Part shown: in pieces, positions 1 to 8,921 of the stretch
How positions within the stretch are numbered: the first letter of the stretch is position 1
Layout of the letters: each line of letters starts with the position of its first letter
Source of the DNA: Oceaniglobus trochenteri
GTDB taxonomy: Bacteria; Pseudomonadota; Alphaproteobacteria; Rhodobacterales; Rhodobacteraceae
Length of the DNA: 64,000 nt
NCBI RefSeq assembly: GCF_020529025.1
Contig: NZ_JACNMM010000004.1
Span: 310,001 to 374,000, forward strand
Reading direction: 5' to 3'
Position numbers and translations under genes: made by a program
Notes under the pieces: model-generated
Database searches by the model: none
The model's input: only the letters and a program-made list of their open reading frames with translations
Told to the model about the DNA's origin: nothing

Positions 1-306
1 CAAGAGATTCACTGCGCCGAAAGTGTGGCCACCAACGTGGCTGAAGATCCTTTCGGGGCAAGATGATCGGCCTTCGGGCCAACCGATTGCCCGCGTGCCT
101 GAAAAGGCCGGGTGTAAAATGGGCGCCCCACGGGGTGTCGGAGCAAGAAACGCGATGACGCGCGACGCACAACGAGGACGAGGGGCAGAGGGTTCAAGAC
201 CCGGCTTTTCCACGTCCGCATGCCCGCCGATCGCCATCAACAGACAACATCCGCTGATGCCGCCTCCTTCACGGAGGGGCCCTGGCGCGGTGCGAGAACC
301 AGTAAC
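1..306 (+). other. non-coding leader region upstream of rne
   Basis: No convincing gene lies here. Reading frames on both strands are short and arginine/proline rich, typical of GC-rich shadow frames. The stretch probably holds the rne promoter and a long 5' untranslated leader. An A/T-rich TAAAAT at 115-120 is the only -10-like hexamer, and I could not pair it with a well-spaced -35. Long rne leaders that mediate autoregulation are known in other bacteria; whether this one does so is inference. Confidence 0.4.
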
Positions 307-2985
307 ATGCCAAAGAAGATGCTTATCGATGCCACCCACACCGAGGAAACCCGGGTCGTGGTGGTTGATGGAAACAAGGTCGAGGAATTCGATTTCGAAT
401 CGGAAAGCCGGCGCCAGCTTGCCGGCAACATCTACCTCGCCAAGGTAACACGGGTCGAACCGTCGCTTCAGGCGGCCTTTATCGACTATGGCGGAAACCG
501 TCACGGTTTCCTGGCCTTTTCGGAAATCCACCCCGATTACTACCAGATTCCGGTCGCCGACCGTCAGGCCCTTCTCGAGGAGGAGGCCGCCTATGCCAAA
601 TCCCTGGAAGAGGAAGAGGAAAAGCCCAAGCGCCGTAGCCGCACGCGCAGCCGGACCAAGACCAAGGCCGCCGATGCCGCCAGCGATGACGCTGTCGTGA
701 CCCAGGAAACCGACGAATCCCGCCCCATCAAGGGCATGGATGTCGTCGACCTGGACGCGGGCGACGATGACGAGGGCAGCTCGCCCATGGAACGGGTGGC
801 CGAAACGCCGGTCGAAACCCCCGACATCGACGATAGCGACGATGACGATGGCGCCGAAACCAACGCCGACCGTGACGACGACATCGAATCGGTCGCCGAT
901 GAGGATGTTTCGGAAGAAATCAGCCGTCCGCGCAAGCCCCGGGCGCGCAAGTACAAGATCCAGGAAGTGATCAAGGTGCGCCAGATCCTTCTGGTGCAGG
1001 TGGTCAAGGAAGAACGCGGCAACAAGGGCGCGGCGCTGACCACCTATCTGTCGCTGGCCGGGCGCTATTGCGTACTGATGCCCAACACCGCCCGTGGCGG
1101 TGGCATCTCGCGCAAGATCACCAATGCCGCCGACCGCAAGAAGCTCAAGGAAATCGCCAACGGTATCGACGTGCCCCAGGGCGCAGGGCTGATCATCCGC
1201 ACCGCCGGAAGCCAGCGCACCAAGACCGAGATCAAGCGCGACTATGAATACCTGCAACGGATGTGGGAACAGATCCGCGAACTGACGCTGAAATCCATCG
1301 CGCCGGCCAAGATCTATGAGGAAGGCGACCTGATCAAGCGGTCGATCCGCGATCTTTACAACCGCGACATCGACGAAGTCTGGGTCGAGGGTGTCGAGGG
1401 CTATCGCACGGCCAAGGACTTCATGAAGATGATCATGCCGTCCCACGCCAAGAACGTGAAACAGTACCAGGACCAGATGCCGCTTTTCGCCCGTCACCAG
1501 GTGGAAAGCTATCTTTCAGGCATGTTCAACCCGACGGTGCAGTTGAAATCAGGCGGTTACATCGTGATCGGCGTGACCGAGGCACTGGTGGCCATCGACG
1601 TGAACTCGGGGCGGGCCACCAAGGAAGGCAGCATCGAACAGACGGCGCTGAACACCAACCTCGAGGCCGCCGAAGAGGTGGCGCGCCAGCTGCGTCTGCG
1701 CGACCTTGCGGGCCTGATCGTGATCGATTTCATCGACATGGAAGAGCGCAAGAACAACACCGCCGTGGAAAAACGCTTCAAGGACAAGTTGAAGACCGAC
1801 CGCGCGCGCATCCAGGTGGGCCGCATTTCCGGCTTCGGCCTGATGGAAATGTCGCGCCAGCGTCTGCGCCCCGGCATGATCGAGGCGACGACCCAGCCCT
1901 GCCACGCCTGCCACGGCACCGGGTTGATCCGCAGCGACGACAACCTGGCGCTGAACATCCTGCGCCAGCTTGAGGAAGAAGGCGTGCGCAAGCGCAGCAA
2001 GGAAGTGCTGGTGAAGGTGCCGGTGGGCATCTGCAACTTCCTGATGAACCAGAAGCGCGAACACATCGCCAATATCGAGGCGCGCTATGGCATGTCGGTC
2101 CGGATCGAGGCCGACCCGACCCTCGTGTCGCCCGATTTCACCGTCGAGAAGTTCAAGACCGCCACGCGCGTCGTCGAACAGGTGATGCCGGTGGTGTCGG
2201 TCGATGCCTCGCACATGTCCGATGCCGTCGAAGAGGATGAACCGGGAGAGGCCGTCGTGCCCGAGGAGGCGCCCGCCGCCGCCGAGGCTGCGCCCGAACA
2301 GCAGGTGTCGGACGATGACGGGCAGCCCAAGAAGCGCCGCCGTCGGCGTCGCCGCCGCAAGTCGAACGGTGGCCAGAACGGCGACAACGGCAACGGCAAC
2401 GGCGACAACGGTCATGCCAACGACGACAACCAGGGCAAGGCCGCAGCCAGCGAAGCCGAGGCGCAGACCGCGCCCGAGCCTCAGCCTCAGCCTGAACCGG
2501 CCGAGGCGGAAGTGAGCGAACCCGCCGCTGCCGAAGAGGCCCAGCCCGAGGCCGAGGAGAAGCCCAAGAAGCGCCGCGCACCGCGCAAGCGCAAGACGGC
2601 TGCCGAAAAGGCCGCCGAGGCGGAAGCTGCCGCGGCGGGCGAGGATGCCCCCGTCGAAGCGGTGGTGCAGGAGGTGGCCGAGGAAAAGCCTGCCCCCAAG
2701 AAGCGCACCCGCAGCCGGGCCAAGCCCAAGCCGGTCGAGGAAACGGCACCCGAGGCCCCGGCATCCGCCGCGGAAACCCCGGCACAGGTGCCCGAACCGG
2801 TGGCCGAAACGCCAACCCCCGAGGCCGAGGCGCCCGTGGCCGTTGACAGCATGGCCGATGCCCCCGCTGCGGCGCCCGAACCGTCGCCCCAGCCCAAGGA
2901 CGAACGTGAACCGGCCCTGGCCGAGGAAAGCACCGAGGAAGAGTCCAAGCCGAAGCGGCGCGGCTGGTGGTCGCTGGGCCGCTAG
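307..2985 (+). CDS. rne: ribonuclease E/G family protein (RNase E)
   Basis: Endoribonuclease that initiates mRNA decay and processes rRNA and tRNA precursors; core of the degradosome. The start at 307 gives the typical MPKKMLIDATH N-terminus; an upstream in-frame start would add about 29 unconserved residues. The S1 RNA-binding domain begins near residue 35 and is interrupted by an acidic, low-complexity insertion at about 100-215, then resumes. The DNase I-like catalytic region carries DVNSG at 431-435 and a conserved IDF segment. The Zn-link cysteines C532 and C535 (CHAC) hold the dimer. The C-terminal 200 residues or so are disordered, with Arg-rich blocks and Glu/Ala/Pro repeats, the usual scaffold tail. 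The 892-residue length fits alphaproteobacterial RNase E. A strong terminator follows. Confidence 0.96.
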   Translation: MPKKMLIDATHTEETRVVVVDGNKVEEFDFESESRRQLAGNIYLAKVTRVEPSLQAAFIDYGGNRHGFLAFSEIHPDYYQIPVADRQALLEEEAAYAKSLEEEEEKPKRRSRTRSRTKTKAADAASDDAVVTQETDESRPIKGMDVVDLDAGDDDEGSSPMERVAETPVETPDIDDSDDDDGAETNADRDDDIESVADEDVSEEISRPRKPRARKYKIQEVIKVRQILLVQVVKEERGNKGAALTTYLSLAGRYCVLMPNTARGGGISRKITNAADRKKLKEIANGIDVPQGAGLIIRTAGSQRTKTEIKRDYEYLQRMWEQIRELTLKSIAPAKIYEEGDLIKRSIRDLYNRDIDEVWVEGVEGYRTAKDFMKMIMPSHAKNVKQYQDQMPLFARHQVESYLSGMFNPTVQLKSGGYIVIGVTEALVAIDVNSGRATKEGSIEQTALNTNLEAAEEVARQLRLRDLAGLIVIDFIDMEERKNNTAVEKRFKDKLKTDRARIQVGRISGFGLMEMSRQRLRPGMIEATTQPCHACHGTGLIRSDDNLALNILRQLEEEGVRKRSKEVLVKVPVGICNFLMNQKREHIANIEARYGMSVRIEADPTLVSPDFTVEKFKTATRVVEQVMPVVSVDASHMSDAVEEDEPGEAVVPEEAPAAAEAAPEQQVSDDDGQPKKRRRRRRRRKSNGGQNGDNGNGNGDNGHANDDNQGKAAASEAEAQTAPEPQPQPEPAEAEVSEPAAAEEAQPEAEEKPKKRRAPRKRKTAAEKAAEAEAAAAGEDAPVEAVVQEVAEEKPAPKKRTRSRAKPKPVEETAPEAPASAAETPAQVPEPVAETPTPEAEAPVAVDSMADAPAAAPEPSPQPKDEREPALAEESTEEESKPKRRGWWSLGR

Positions 2986-3013
2986 GCCGGATCACGACAG
3001 CGAACGAAACTGG

Positions 3014-3041
3014 AAACCGCGCCGCACTCCGGCGCGGTTTT
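3014..3041 (+). terminator. rho-independent terminator of rne
   Basis: Perfect 11-bp stem (AAACCGCGCCG at 3014-3024 pairing with 3030-3040), a five-base loop and a short T run, 28 bases after the rne stop codon. It also lies just past the 3' end of the convergent TusA-like gene. Confidence 0.8.
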
Positions 3042-3072
3042 CGATTCGGCCCTTCCCGGCCCGCAACCGCGC

Positions 3073-3303
3073 TCAGTGGCGGCGGATCAGGAACTCCAGC
3101 ACCGCGCCTTCGGTGCGCATCTCAAGCAGGGCATGGCCGGATTCGGCGCAGAAATGCGGCACATCCACCACCGCCGCCGGGTCATCGGCCTGCATGCGCA
3201 GAACCTGGCCCGGGCGCAGGGCCAGAAGCCGCTTGCGCGCCTTGAGAACGGGCAGGGGGCAGAGCAGCCCGAGGGTGTCGAGAATGTCGTCGGCTTCATC
3301 CAT
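3073..3303 (-). CDS. TusA/SirA-like sulfur-carrier family protein
   Basis: A 76-residue protein with the family signature LCPLPVLKAR, the CPxP motif with C15 as the likely persulfide-carrying cysteine. Family members shuttle sulfur to tRNA thiolation, molybdenum cofactor or energy-metabolism enzymes. The rest fits the small alpha/beta TusA fold and ends with a typical hydrophobic strand (VLEFLIRR). It stands alone, convergent with rne and divergent from ccdA, so the partner cannot be read from context. A molybdenum-hydroxylase cluster lies some 35 kb away, which makes cofactor sulfuration one possibility, but that is inference. Confidence 0.85.
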   Translation of the reverse strand: MDEADDILDTLGLLCPLPVLKARKRLLALRPGQVLRMQADDPAAVVDVPHFCAESGHALLEMRTEGAVLEFLIRRH

Positions 3304-3394
3304 GGTTCAAGGCTACTCCATTGTTTCATATTGTCCACGGGGATGTGACATCATCGCAGGTGACGCCGCCCGCGCCATGGCCTAAGCCGGTGCC

Positions 3395-4147
3395 ATGTTC
3401 GGAATCGAAATCATCGACGCGGGCCTGATCCCCGCCATGGCCGTCGCCCTGCTTGCCGGGCTGCTGTCCTTCCTCAGCCCCTGCGTGCTGCCCATCGTGC
3501 CACCCTATCTGGCCTATATGGGTGGCATAACCATGAACGAGATGAAGGAACAGACCGGCGCCCACAGGCGTGCCATCGTTTCGGCGCTGTTCTTCGTTCT
3601 GGGGCTGTCGACGGTGTTCCTGATCCTGGGTTTCACCGCCTCGGCCTTCGGCGCCTTCTTCCTTCAGAACCAAGAGATGTTCGCCAAGGTCTCGGGCGTC
3701 GTCGTCATCGTTTTCGGGCTGCATTTCCTGGGCATCTTCCGCATTCCGCTGCTCAACCGCGAGGCGCGGATGGATGCGGGCGACCGGGGCGGATCGGCCT
3801 TCGGGGCCTATGTGCTGGGCCTGGCCTTCGCCTTTGGCTGGACACCCTGCATCGGCCCGCAACTGGGCGCGATCTTGTCTCTCGCCGCCAGCGAGGCCAG
3901 TGTCGCGCGGGGCACCACGCTTCTGGGCATCTATGCCGCCGGGCTGGGCATCCCGTTCCTGCTGGCGGCGGTGTTCATCCAGCGTTCCATCGGCCTGATG
4001 AACCGGATCAAACCCTGGATGGGCGTGATCGAAAAGGGCATGGGCGTTCTGCTGATCCTTGTCGGGCTCGCGCTTCTGACCGGTGCCTTCAGCGCCTTCT
4101 CGTGGTGGTTGCTTGAAACCTTCCCGGCGCTGGCCACCCTGGGCTAG
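3395..4147 (+). CDS. ccdA: cytochrome c biogenesis protein CcdA (thiol transporter)
   Basis: Polytopic inner-membrane protein of 250 residues with six predicted hydrophobic segments. It carries reductant from cytoplasmic thioredoxin to periplasmic thiol proteins for cytochrome c maturation. The two redox cysteines sit in the conserved contexts LSPCVLP (C30) and WTPCIGP (C152). Length and pattern match CcdA rather than full-length DsbD: there are no periplasmic domains. The start follows the divergent TusA-like gene by about 90 bases and has no strong Shine-Dalgarno sequence, but the N-terminus is typical. Confidence 0.93.
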   Translation: MFGIEIIDAGLIPAMAVALLAGLLSFLSPCVLPIVPPYLAYMGGITMNEMKEQTGAHRRAIVSALFFVLGLSTVFLILGFTASAFGAFFLQNQEMFAKVSGVVVIVFGLHFLGIFRIPLLNREARMDAGDRGGSAFGAYVLGLAFAFGWTPCIGPQLGAILSLAASEASVARGTTLLGIYAAGLGIPFLLAAVFIQRSIGLMNRIKPWMGVIEKGMGVLLILVGLALLTGAFSAFSWWLLETFPALATLG

Positions 4148-4209
4148 GCAGGCTTATTTTCGCCCCACTGTCCTGCTAACCTGCGCCGTGACGCAACAGG
4201 ACGGCAGCC

Positions 4210-5463
4210 ATGGCCCAAGATCAAACGCCCGTCACCCGGCGGCGGGTGTTCTACATCCCCGGATACGACCCGATCCACCCCCGCCGCTACCGCGAACTCT
4301 ATCGCAAGGAAGGCGCGGCGCAGGCGGCAATCTCGGGCTATGAGATCGGGCTGAAGCCGCGCAAGGGCGCGCATTACGGCTGGGACGTGACCGCCCGCAT
4401 CGACGGTGCCAAGGTGCATTCCGTGGTCGAGGTTCTGGTCTGGTCCGATATCGTACGCCGGTCGATGAAGACGGGCATCCTTGCCACCTATGGCCAGTTG
4501 CTGCGCACCGCCCATATCTACATCGCCTCGGGTGCGCTGCGCCGCCTGATGTGGCTGCGCAAGGGGCCGGTGATCGCCGCGCTCTACCCGGTGGGGATGC
4601 TGCTGCTGCAATTGGCACTGGCGCTGGCGCTGATGGCGGGCCTGGCCACGATCATCGGTGCGCTCTTTTCGGCCCTTGGCAGCGTCGCCTGGCCAGCCGC
4701 ACCGATGTTTGCGACGCAAGCCGCGGCCTGGGCGGGCGGGGGTGCGGCCGCCATTGCCCTGCTGCGCTGGTTTCGCGCGAAAGACGGCAAGTTCTTCGCC
4801 TATTACCTGATGCACGACTATGCCTTCTCGGCCGCCACAAGGGGCGCCAACCCGCCCGAACTGGAACAGAGGATGGGCGAATTCACCACCACCCTGGCCC
4901 GTGCCATGGCCGATGACGTTGACGAGGTTCTGGTGGTCGGCCACTCCTCGGGGGCACATCTGACCGTCTCCATCCTCGCCGACCTGATCCGCCAGGGAAA
5001 GGTGCCCGCCAACGGCCCGGCCCTGTCGTTCCTGTCGCTGGGCCAGGTCATCCCCATGGTCAGCTTCCTGCCCGAGGCGCGGCGCCTGCGGGCCGATCTG
5101 CATTTCCTCTCGGCCCGGGATGACATCACCTGGGTCGATGTGACGGCCCCCGGCGATGGCTGTGCCTTCGCGCTCTGCGATCCGGTGGCGGTTTCGGGCG
5201 TGGCCCCCAAGGCGCAGAAATGGCCGCTGGTCTTTTCCGCCGCCTTCACCCAAAGCCTGAAACCCGAAACCTGGAAGGCCCTGCGCTGGCGGTTCTTTCG
5301 CCTGCATTTCCAATATCTCTGCGCCTTCGACGCCCCGCGCGACTATGACTATTTCCAGATCACCGCCGGGCCACTGACCCTGGGCGCCCGCTATGCCGGG
5401 CGCAAGCCCAGCAAGTCGCGCATCGACATCGCCGCCTCCTGCCACACCACGATGGCCGCATGA
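4210..5463 (+). CDS. membrane-associated alpha/beta-hydrolase-like protein
   Basis: A 417-residue protein of unrecognised specific function. The N-terminus has a hydrolase-like first strand (RRRVFYIPGYDP). Two long hydrophobic segments at about 115-140 and 150-180 form a membrane hairpin. The second half has a nucleophile elbow GHSSGAH with Ser246, plus a later SARDDITWVD segment that may supply the acid. The overall plan is a cytoplasmic serine hydrolase with an inserted transmembrane hairpin. The stop overlaps the start of the P450 gene by four bases (ATGA), so the two are translationally coupled and may act on the same membrane lipid or hydrophobic substrate; that link is inference. Confidence 0.7.
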   Translation: MAQDQTPVTRRRVFYIPGYDPIHPRRYRELYRKEGAAQAAISGYEIGLKPRKGAHYGWDVTARIDGAKVHSVVEVLVWSDIVRRSMKTGILATYGQLLRTAHIYIASGALRRLMWLRKGPVIAALYPVGMLLLQLALALALMAGLATIIGALFSALGSVAWPAAPMFATQAAAWAGGGAAAIALLRWFRAKDGKFFAYYLMHDYAFSAATRGANPPELEQRMGEFTTTLARAMADDVDEVLVVGHSSGAHLTVSILADLIRQGKVPANGPALSFLSLGQVIPMVSFLPEARRLRADLHFLSARDDITWVDVTAPGDGCAFALCDPVAVSGVAPKAQKWPLVFSAAFTQSLKPETWKALRWRFFRLHFQYLCAFDAPRDYDYFQITAGPLTLGARYAGRKPSKSRIDIAASCHTTMAA

Positions 5464-6824
5464 GCGCAGCGAAACAGCCGAACCCGCCCAAACCCGCCGC
5501 GCGGCCCGAAAAGGTCTCGCTCTGGCGTTACCTCTGGCTGTTCCGCCAGGACATCCTCTCGGCGCAACCGGCCAAGCTCTACCGCGCCTGGATGGCCGAA
5601 TTCCGCACGCCCTTCTTCCGCAGCTTCCTGGTGAACGACCCGGCCCTCGTGCGGCGGGTGCTGAACGAAAGGCCGATGGATTTCCCCAAGTCCGACCGCA
5701 TCGGCGAGGGTCTGCGCCCGCTCCTGGGCAACTCGGTCTTCCTGACCAACGGTGCGGCCTGGCAGAAGCAGCGCCGCATCATCGACCCCGCCTTCGAGGG
5801 CGGGCGCCTGCGCGATGCCTTTCCGGCAATGCTGGCCGCGGGGCAGGCGGCCAGTGCGCGCCTCACCGAAGGCGCCCGCGATATCGAACCCGAAACCAGC
5901 CACGCCGCGGCCGACGTGATCTTCCGCACGCTGTTCTCGATCCCGATCGACCACGAAATCGCGGCCGAGGTCTTCGACAAGTTCCGCCAGTACCAGCGCA
6001 GCCAGCCGATCCTGAACCTTGCCGCCTTCCTGCCGGTCCCGCGCTGGTTTCCGCGCTTTCACCGGCGCGGCACGAAACGGACCGCCCGCGCGATCCGCCG
6101 CCTGATCACCGACCTGACCAACCGCCGCATGGACGAAATCGCGGCAGGCACGGCCCCCGATGACCTGGCCACCAAGATCATGACGACCCGCGATCCCGAA
6201 ACCGGCGATACCTTCAGCGCCGCGGAAATGGTCGACCAGGTGGCGATCTTCTTTCTGGCGGGCCATGAAACCAGCGCCTCGGCCCTCGCCTGGGCGCTCT
6301 ACCTGCTGGCCACCCACCCCGAGGCACAGGAGAAGGTTGCGCAAGAGTCGCAAAGCTTCCTTGCCGATCCACAGTTCGCCCGCCTCTCGACCCTCAAGTT
6401 CACCCGCAATGTCTTCCGCGAGGCGCTGCGCCTCTATCCGCCGGTGCCGATGATGGTGCGCGAAACGGCCCAGCCCGAAGACCTGCGGGGCCGATCGGCC
6501 GAAAGGGGCGCGCAAATCGTGCTCAGCCCCTGGCACCTGCACCGCCATACGCGGCTCTGGGACAATCCCGATGGCTTCGATCCCGACCGTTTCGCCACCG
6601 AAAACGGCCGCAACTGCCTGCGCAATGCCTTCATCCCCTTCTCCAGCGGTCCGCGCGTCTGCACCGGCGCGGGCTTTGCCATGGTCGAAGGGCCGCTGCT
6701 TCTGGCGACACTGCTGGCCGACTGGAAGATCACACCGGAAGAGGGCCACAGCCCGGTGCCCGTGGCCCACCTCACCGTGCGCAGCCGCGACGGGATCCGT
6801 CTGGTCCTCGAACGCCGCCGCTGA
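5460..6824 (+). CDS. cytochrome P450
   Basis: Heme-thiolate monooxygenase of 454 residues. Visible signatures are the I-helix oxygen-binding motif AGHETS (267-272), the K-helix ExxR at E321-R324 (EALR) and the heme loop FSSGPRVCTGAG with axial Cys401. There is no N-terminal anchor, as expected for a soluble bacterial class I P450 that takes electrons from a ferredoxin; no ferredoxin or reductase gene is adjacent. It resembles the CYP4/CYP102-like fatty-acid hydroxylase branch by its ETSASAL and PRVCTG contexts, but the substrate is unknown. Translation is coupled to the preceding membrane hydrolase by an ATGA overlap. A dispersed intergenic motif begins at the base after the stop. Confidence 0.92.
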   Translation: MSAAKQPNPPKPAARPEKVSLWRYLWLFRQDILSAQPAKLYRAWMAEFRTPFFRSFLVNDPALVRRVLNERPMDFPKSDRIGEGLRPLLGNSVFLTNGAAWQKQRRIIDPAFEGGRLRDAFPAMLAAGQAASARLTEGARDIEPETSHAAADVIFRTLFSIPIDHEIAAEVFDKFRQYQRSQPILNLAAFLPVPRWFPRFHRRGTKRTARAIRRLITDLTNRRMDEIAAGTAPDDLATKIMTTRDPETGDTFSAAEMVDQVAIFFLAGHETSASALAWALYLLATHPEAQEKVAQESQSFLADPQFARLSTLKFTRNVFREALRLYPPVPMMVRETAQPEDLRGRSAERGAQIVLSPWHLHRHTRLWDNPDGFDPDRFATENGRNCLRNAFIPFSSGPRVCTGAGFAMVEGPLLLATLLADWKITPEEGHSPVPVAHLTVRSRDGIRLVLERRR

Positions 6825-6846
6825 CTCTTTCTTGCTTCAAATACTC
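6825..6846 (+). repeat. dispersed intergenic motif, type A, copy 1
   Basis: CTCTTTCTTGC, three variable bases, then AAATACTC. It starts at the first base after the P450 stop codon, in the gene's orientation. The same core recurs at 10543, 42466, 44959 (variant), 54189 and 63266. Confidence 0.75.
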
Positions 6847-6970
6847 ATCGACAGCGCAGCAGGGCGCCTTGGCCGGGAAACGGCACGCCAACCGCGCCAG
6901 GGGCGCTGCCAAAAACATGGAATGTGCCGCAGGCACACCTTCAGGTCAGATACCGCGTCGGGGCGGCCCG

Positions 6971-8164
6971 TCAATTGACGTAGGGCACCGGATCGACGCT
7001 GTCGAAGCCTTCCCGCACCTCGAAATGCAGCCCCGGCGCCGCGCCGCCGCGCACCTTGGCAATCTCCTGGCCGCGCTTGACGGTCTGGCCCTTCTGTACC
7101 GAAATCGATTCCACCCCGGCATAGACGGTCAGGATGTTGTCGGCATGACGCAGCACCAGGATCGGGATCTGGTCGGTGTCGCGGGTGATGGCCGCCACGG
7201 TGCCCGCGTCGGCGGCGCGCACCGGTGATCCGGCACTGGCGGAAATGTCGATCCCGTCGTTCTTGCCCTTCTTGAAGGTGCGGATGATCGGCCCGTTCAC
7301 CGGTAGAACGAAGCGCGCGGTGTCGCTGGCCTTGGTCTTTTCGGCGGCCAGCGCGGGCGAGGGCGGGGTTTCCTTCGGCTTCTCGGCGGTTGCCTTCTCG
7401 TCGGGCAGGGGCTGGGCCGCGCTTGGTGGCACGGGGGCCAGGCTGCCGCTGCCCGGCGGGCTTTGGGGGGGCGGTGCGGGCATGGACAGCGCCACGGGGA
7501 TCAGCAGGAACTGCCCCTCGCGGATCGCCAGATCGCCGCTCAGCCCGTTCCATTCGGCTAGCGCCTTGACCGGAATGCCGTATTGGCGGGCCACGGAATA
7601 GGCGGTCTCGCCGCGCTTGACCTTGTGACGGATCGGCTCCTGCCCTTCGGGGCCGGTGGTGGGGCGCGGCGCGGCGGGCTGGATCACCGAGCTGTCCAGC
7701 GGCGCGCTTGAAATCGTGTCATTGGCGATCGGCGTGCCGACGACAGGGGCCGGGGCGGGCAGGATCGGTCCACTGGTGCGCGCGCCCGTGGCGGGCGAAG
7801 GTTCGGCCACACGGCGCGGCAGGGCGACGATCTCACCCCGGCGCAGCGGAAGATCCTGCGGCATTCCGTTGTATCGCGCCAGTTCGTCGGCCGAAAGGCC
7901 GACCCTTGCGGCGATGGTGTTCACGGTATCGCCGCGCCGGGCCACCACCACCTGGTAGTTGGGGTAGGAAATCACGCCGCGGCTGTCGGGGCGGGGGCGA
8001 GCTTCGGTGCGCACGGCCAGCGCGGCATCCGAGGTGTCGAAGGCATTGCCCAGGTTGTCGCGCAGATCGAAGTCGAAGCCCGAATTGGCACAGGCCCCCA
8101 GCGTCATCAGCGCCGCGCCGCACAAAAGGGCACCAGGCCCGCGAAAGGTGGGAAATACTGCCAT
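6971..8164 (-). CDS. NlpD/DipM-like lipoprotein with two LysM and a degenerate LytM (M23) domain
   Basis: A 397-residue envelope protein. The N-terminus is a lipoprotein signal with lipobox LGAC. Two peptidoglycan-binding LysM repeats follow at about 75-120 and 180-228, joined by Pro/Ala-rich linkers. The C-terminal 105 residues are a LytM fold. The catalytic zinc site is eroded: the usual HxGxD reads NDGID, and the YAH position reads YAG, although LHFEVR is kept. Such proteins (NlpD, EnvC) activate amidases rather than cut peptidoglycan. It lies 112 bases downstream of pcm and surE, the classic surE-pcm-nlpD order, and is probably co-transcribed. An amidase-activator role in division is inferred from the family. 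Confidence 0.88.
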   Translation of the reverse strand: MAVFPTFRGPGALLCGAALMTLGACANSGFDFDLRDNLGNAFDTSDAALAVRTEARPRPDSRGVISYPNYQVVVARRGDTVNTIAARVGLSADELARYNGMPQDLPLRRGEIVALPRRVAEPSPATGARTSGPILPAPAPVVGTPIANDTISSAPLDSSVIQPAAPRPTTGPEGQEPIRHKVKRGETAYSVARQYGIPVKALAEWNGLSGDLAIREGQFLLIPVALSMPAPPPQSPPGSGSLAPVPPSAAQPLPDEKATAEKPKETPPSPALAAEKTKASDTARFVLPVNGPIIRTFKKGKNDGIDISASAGSPVRAADAGTVAAITRDTDQIPILVLRHADNILTVYAGVESISVQKGQTVKRGQEIAKVRGGAAPGLHFEVREGFDSVDPVPYVN

Positions 8165-8276
8165 CTGTCGTCCTCAACTCAATGGCGGCGCCTTCTGTGG
8201 GCGCGCGCCTTACCGCCAAAATCTCCGGGGTCGTTGCCCCGGCCAGTGCCATCCGTCTCGTTTCGTGCGCGCGGAG

Positions 8277-8921
8277 TCAACCGTCCTGTCCCAGGCCTTC
8301 CAGCAGGGGGACGAAGCGCACCGGGCGCAGTTCCTGGTAATCGAAGCCCGTTTCGTGCCGTGTGACCTTGATCAGGCTTTGCACCGTGTCGGACTGTCCG
8401 ACCGGCAGCACCATGATACCCCCAACGCGCAATTCCGCCAAGAGGGGGCCGGGCGGGTCTTCGGCGGCGGCGGTCACGAGGATGCGGTCGAAGGGCGCCT
8501 GTTCGGGCAATCCGTGGCTGCCGTCGGCGGCGAAGGCCGTGACATTGTTCAGCCCCAGCGATTCAAAGACCAGCCGCGCCTCGCGCACCAGGCGCTTGTG
8601 CCGGTCGACGGTGTAGACCCGGCGCGCCAGGTGGCTGAGGATCGCCGCCTGATAGCCCGAACCGGTTCCGATCTCGAGCACCTTGTCGCGTGGGCGGACA
8701 TCCAGCGCCTGGGTCATCAGTCCGACGACCGAGGGCTGGCTGATGGTCTGGCCGCAGGCGATGGGCAGGGGCATGTCGTCATAGGCGCGTTCGGCGAAAA
8801 TGCCGCGCACGAAGGCGCCGCGGTCCACCTTCTCCATGGCGTTCAGGACGCGGCTGTCGGTCAGCCCGCGCGACCGCAGGGCAAAAAGGAACTGCATCTT
8901 GCGTTCCGCGTCATATGTCAT
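8277..8921 (-). CDS. pcm: protein-L-isoaspartate O-methyltransferase
   Basis: A 214-residue SAM-dependent enzyme that methylates isoaspartyl residues to start repair of aged proteins. The family signatures [15 protein letters not shown] and [10 protein letters not shown] occupy residues 30-65, followed by SAM motif [13 protein letters not shown]. The start overlaps the surE stop by four bases (ATGA), so the two are coupled. The usual surE-pcm-nlpD neighbourhood supports the call. Confidence 0.95.
   Translation of the reverse strand: MTYDAERKMQFLFALRSRGLTDSRVLNAMEKVDRGAFVRGIFAERAYDDMPLPIACGQTISQPSVVGLMTQALDVRPRDKVLEIGTGSGYQAAILSHLARRVYTVDRHKRLVREARLVFESLGLNNVTAFAADGSHGLPEQAPFDRILVTAAAEDPPGPLLAELRVGGIMVLPVGQSDTVQSLIKVTRHETGFDYQELRPVRFVPLLEGLGQDG

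Noticed and set aside
1-221. A 70-codon minus-strand gene upstream of rne
   Set aside because: Arg/Pro-rich with no domain or ribosome-binding site; consistent with a shadow frame.
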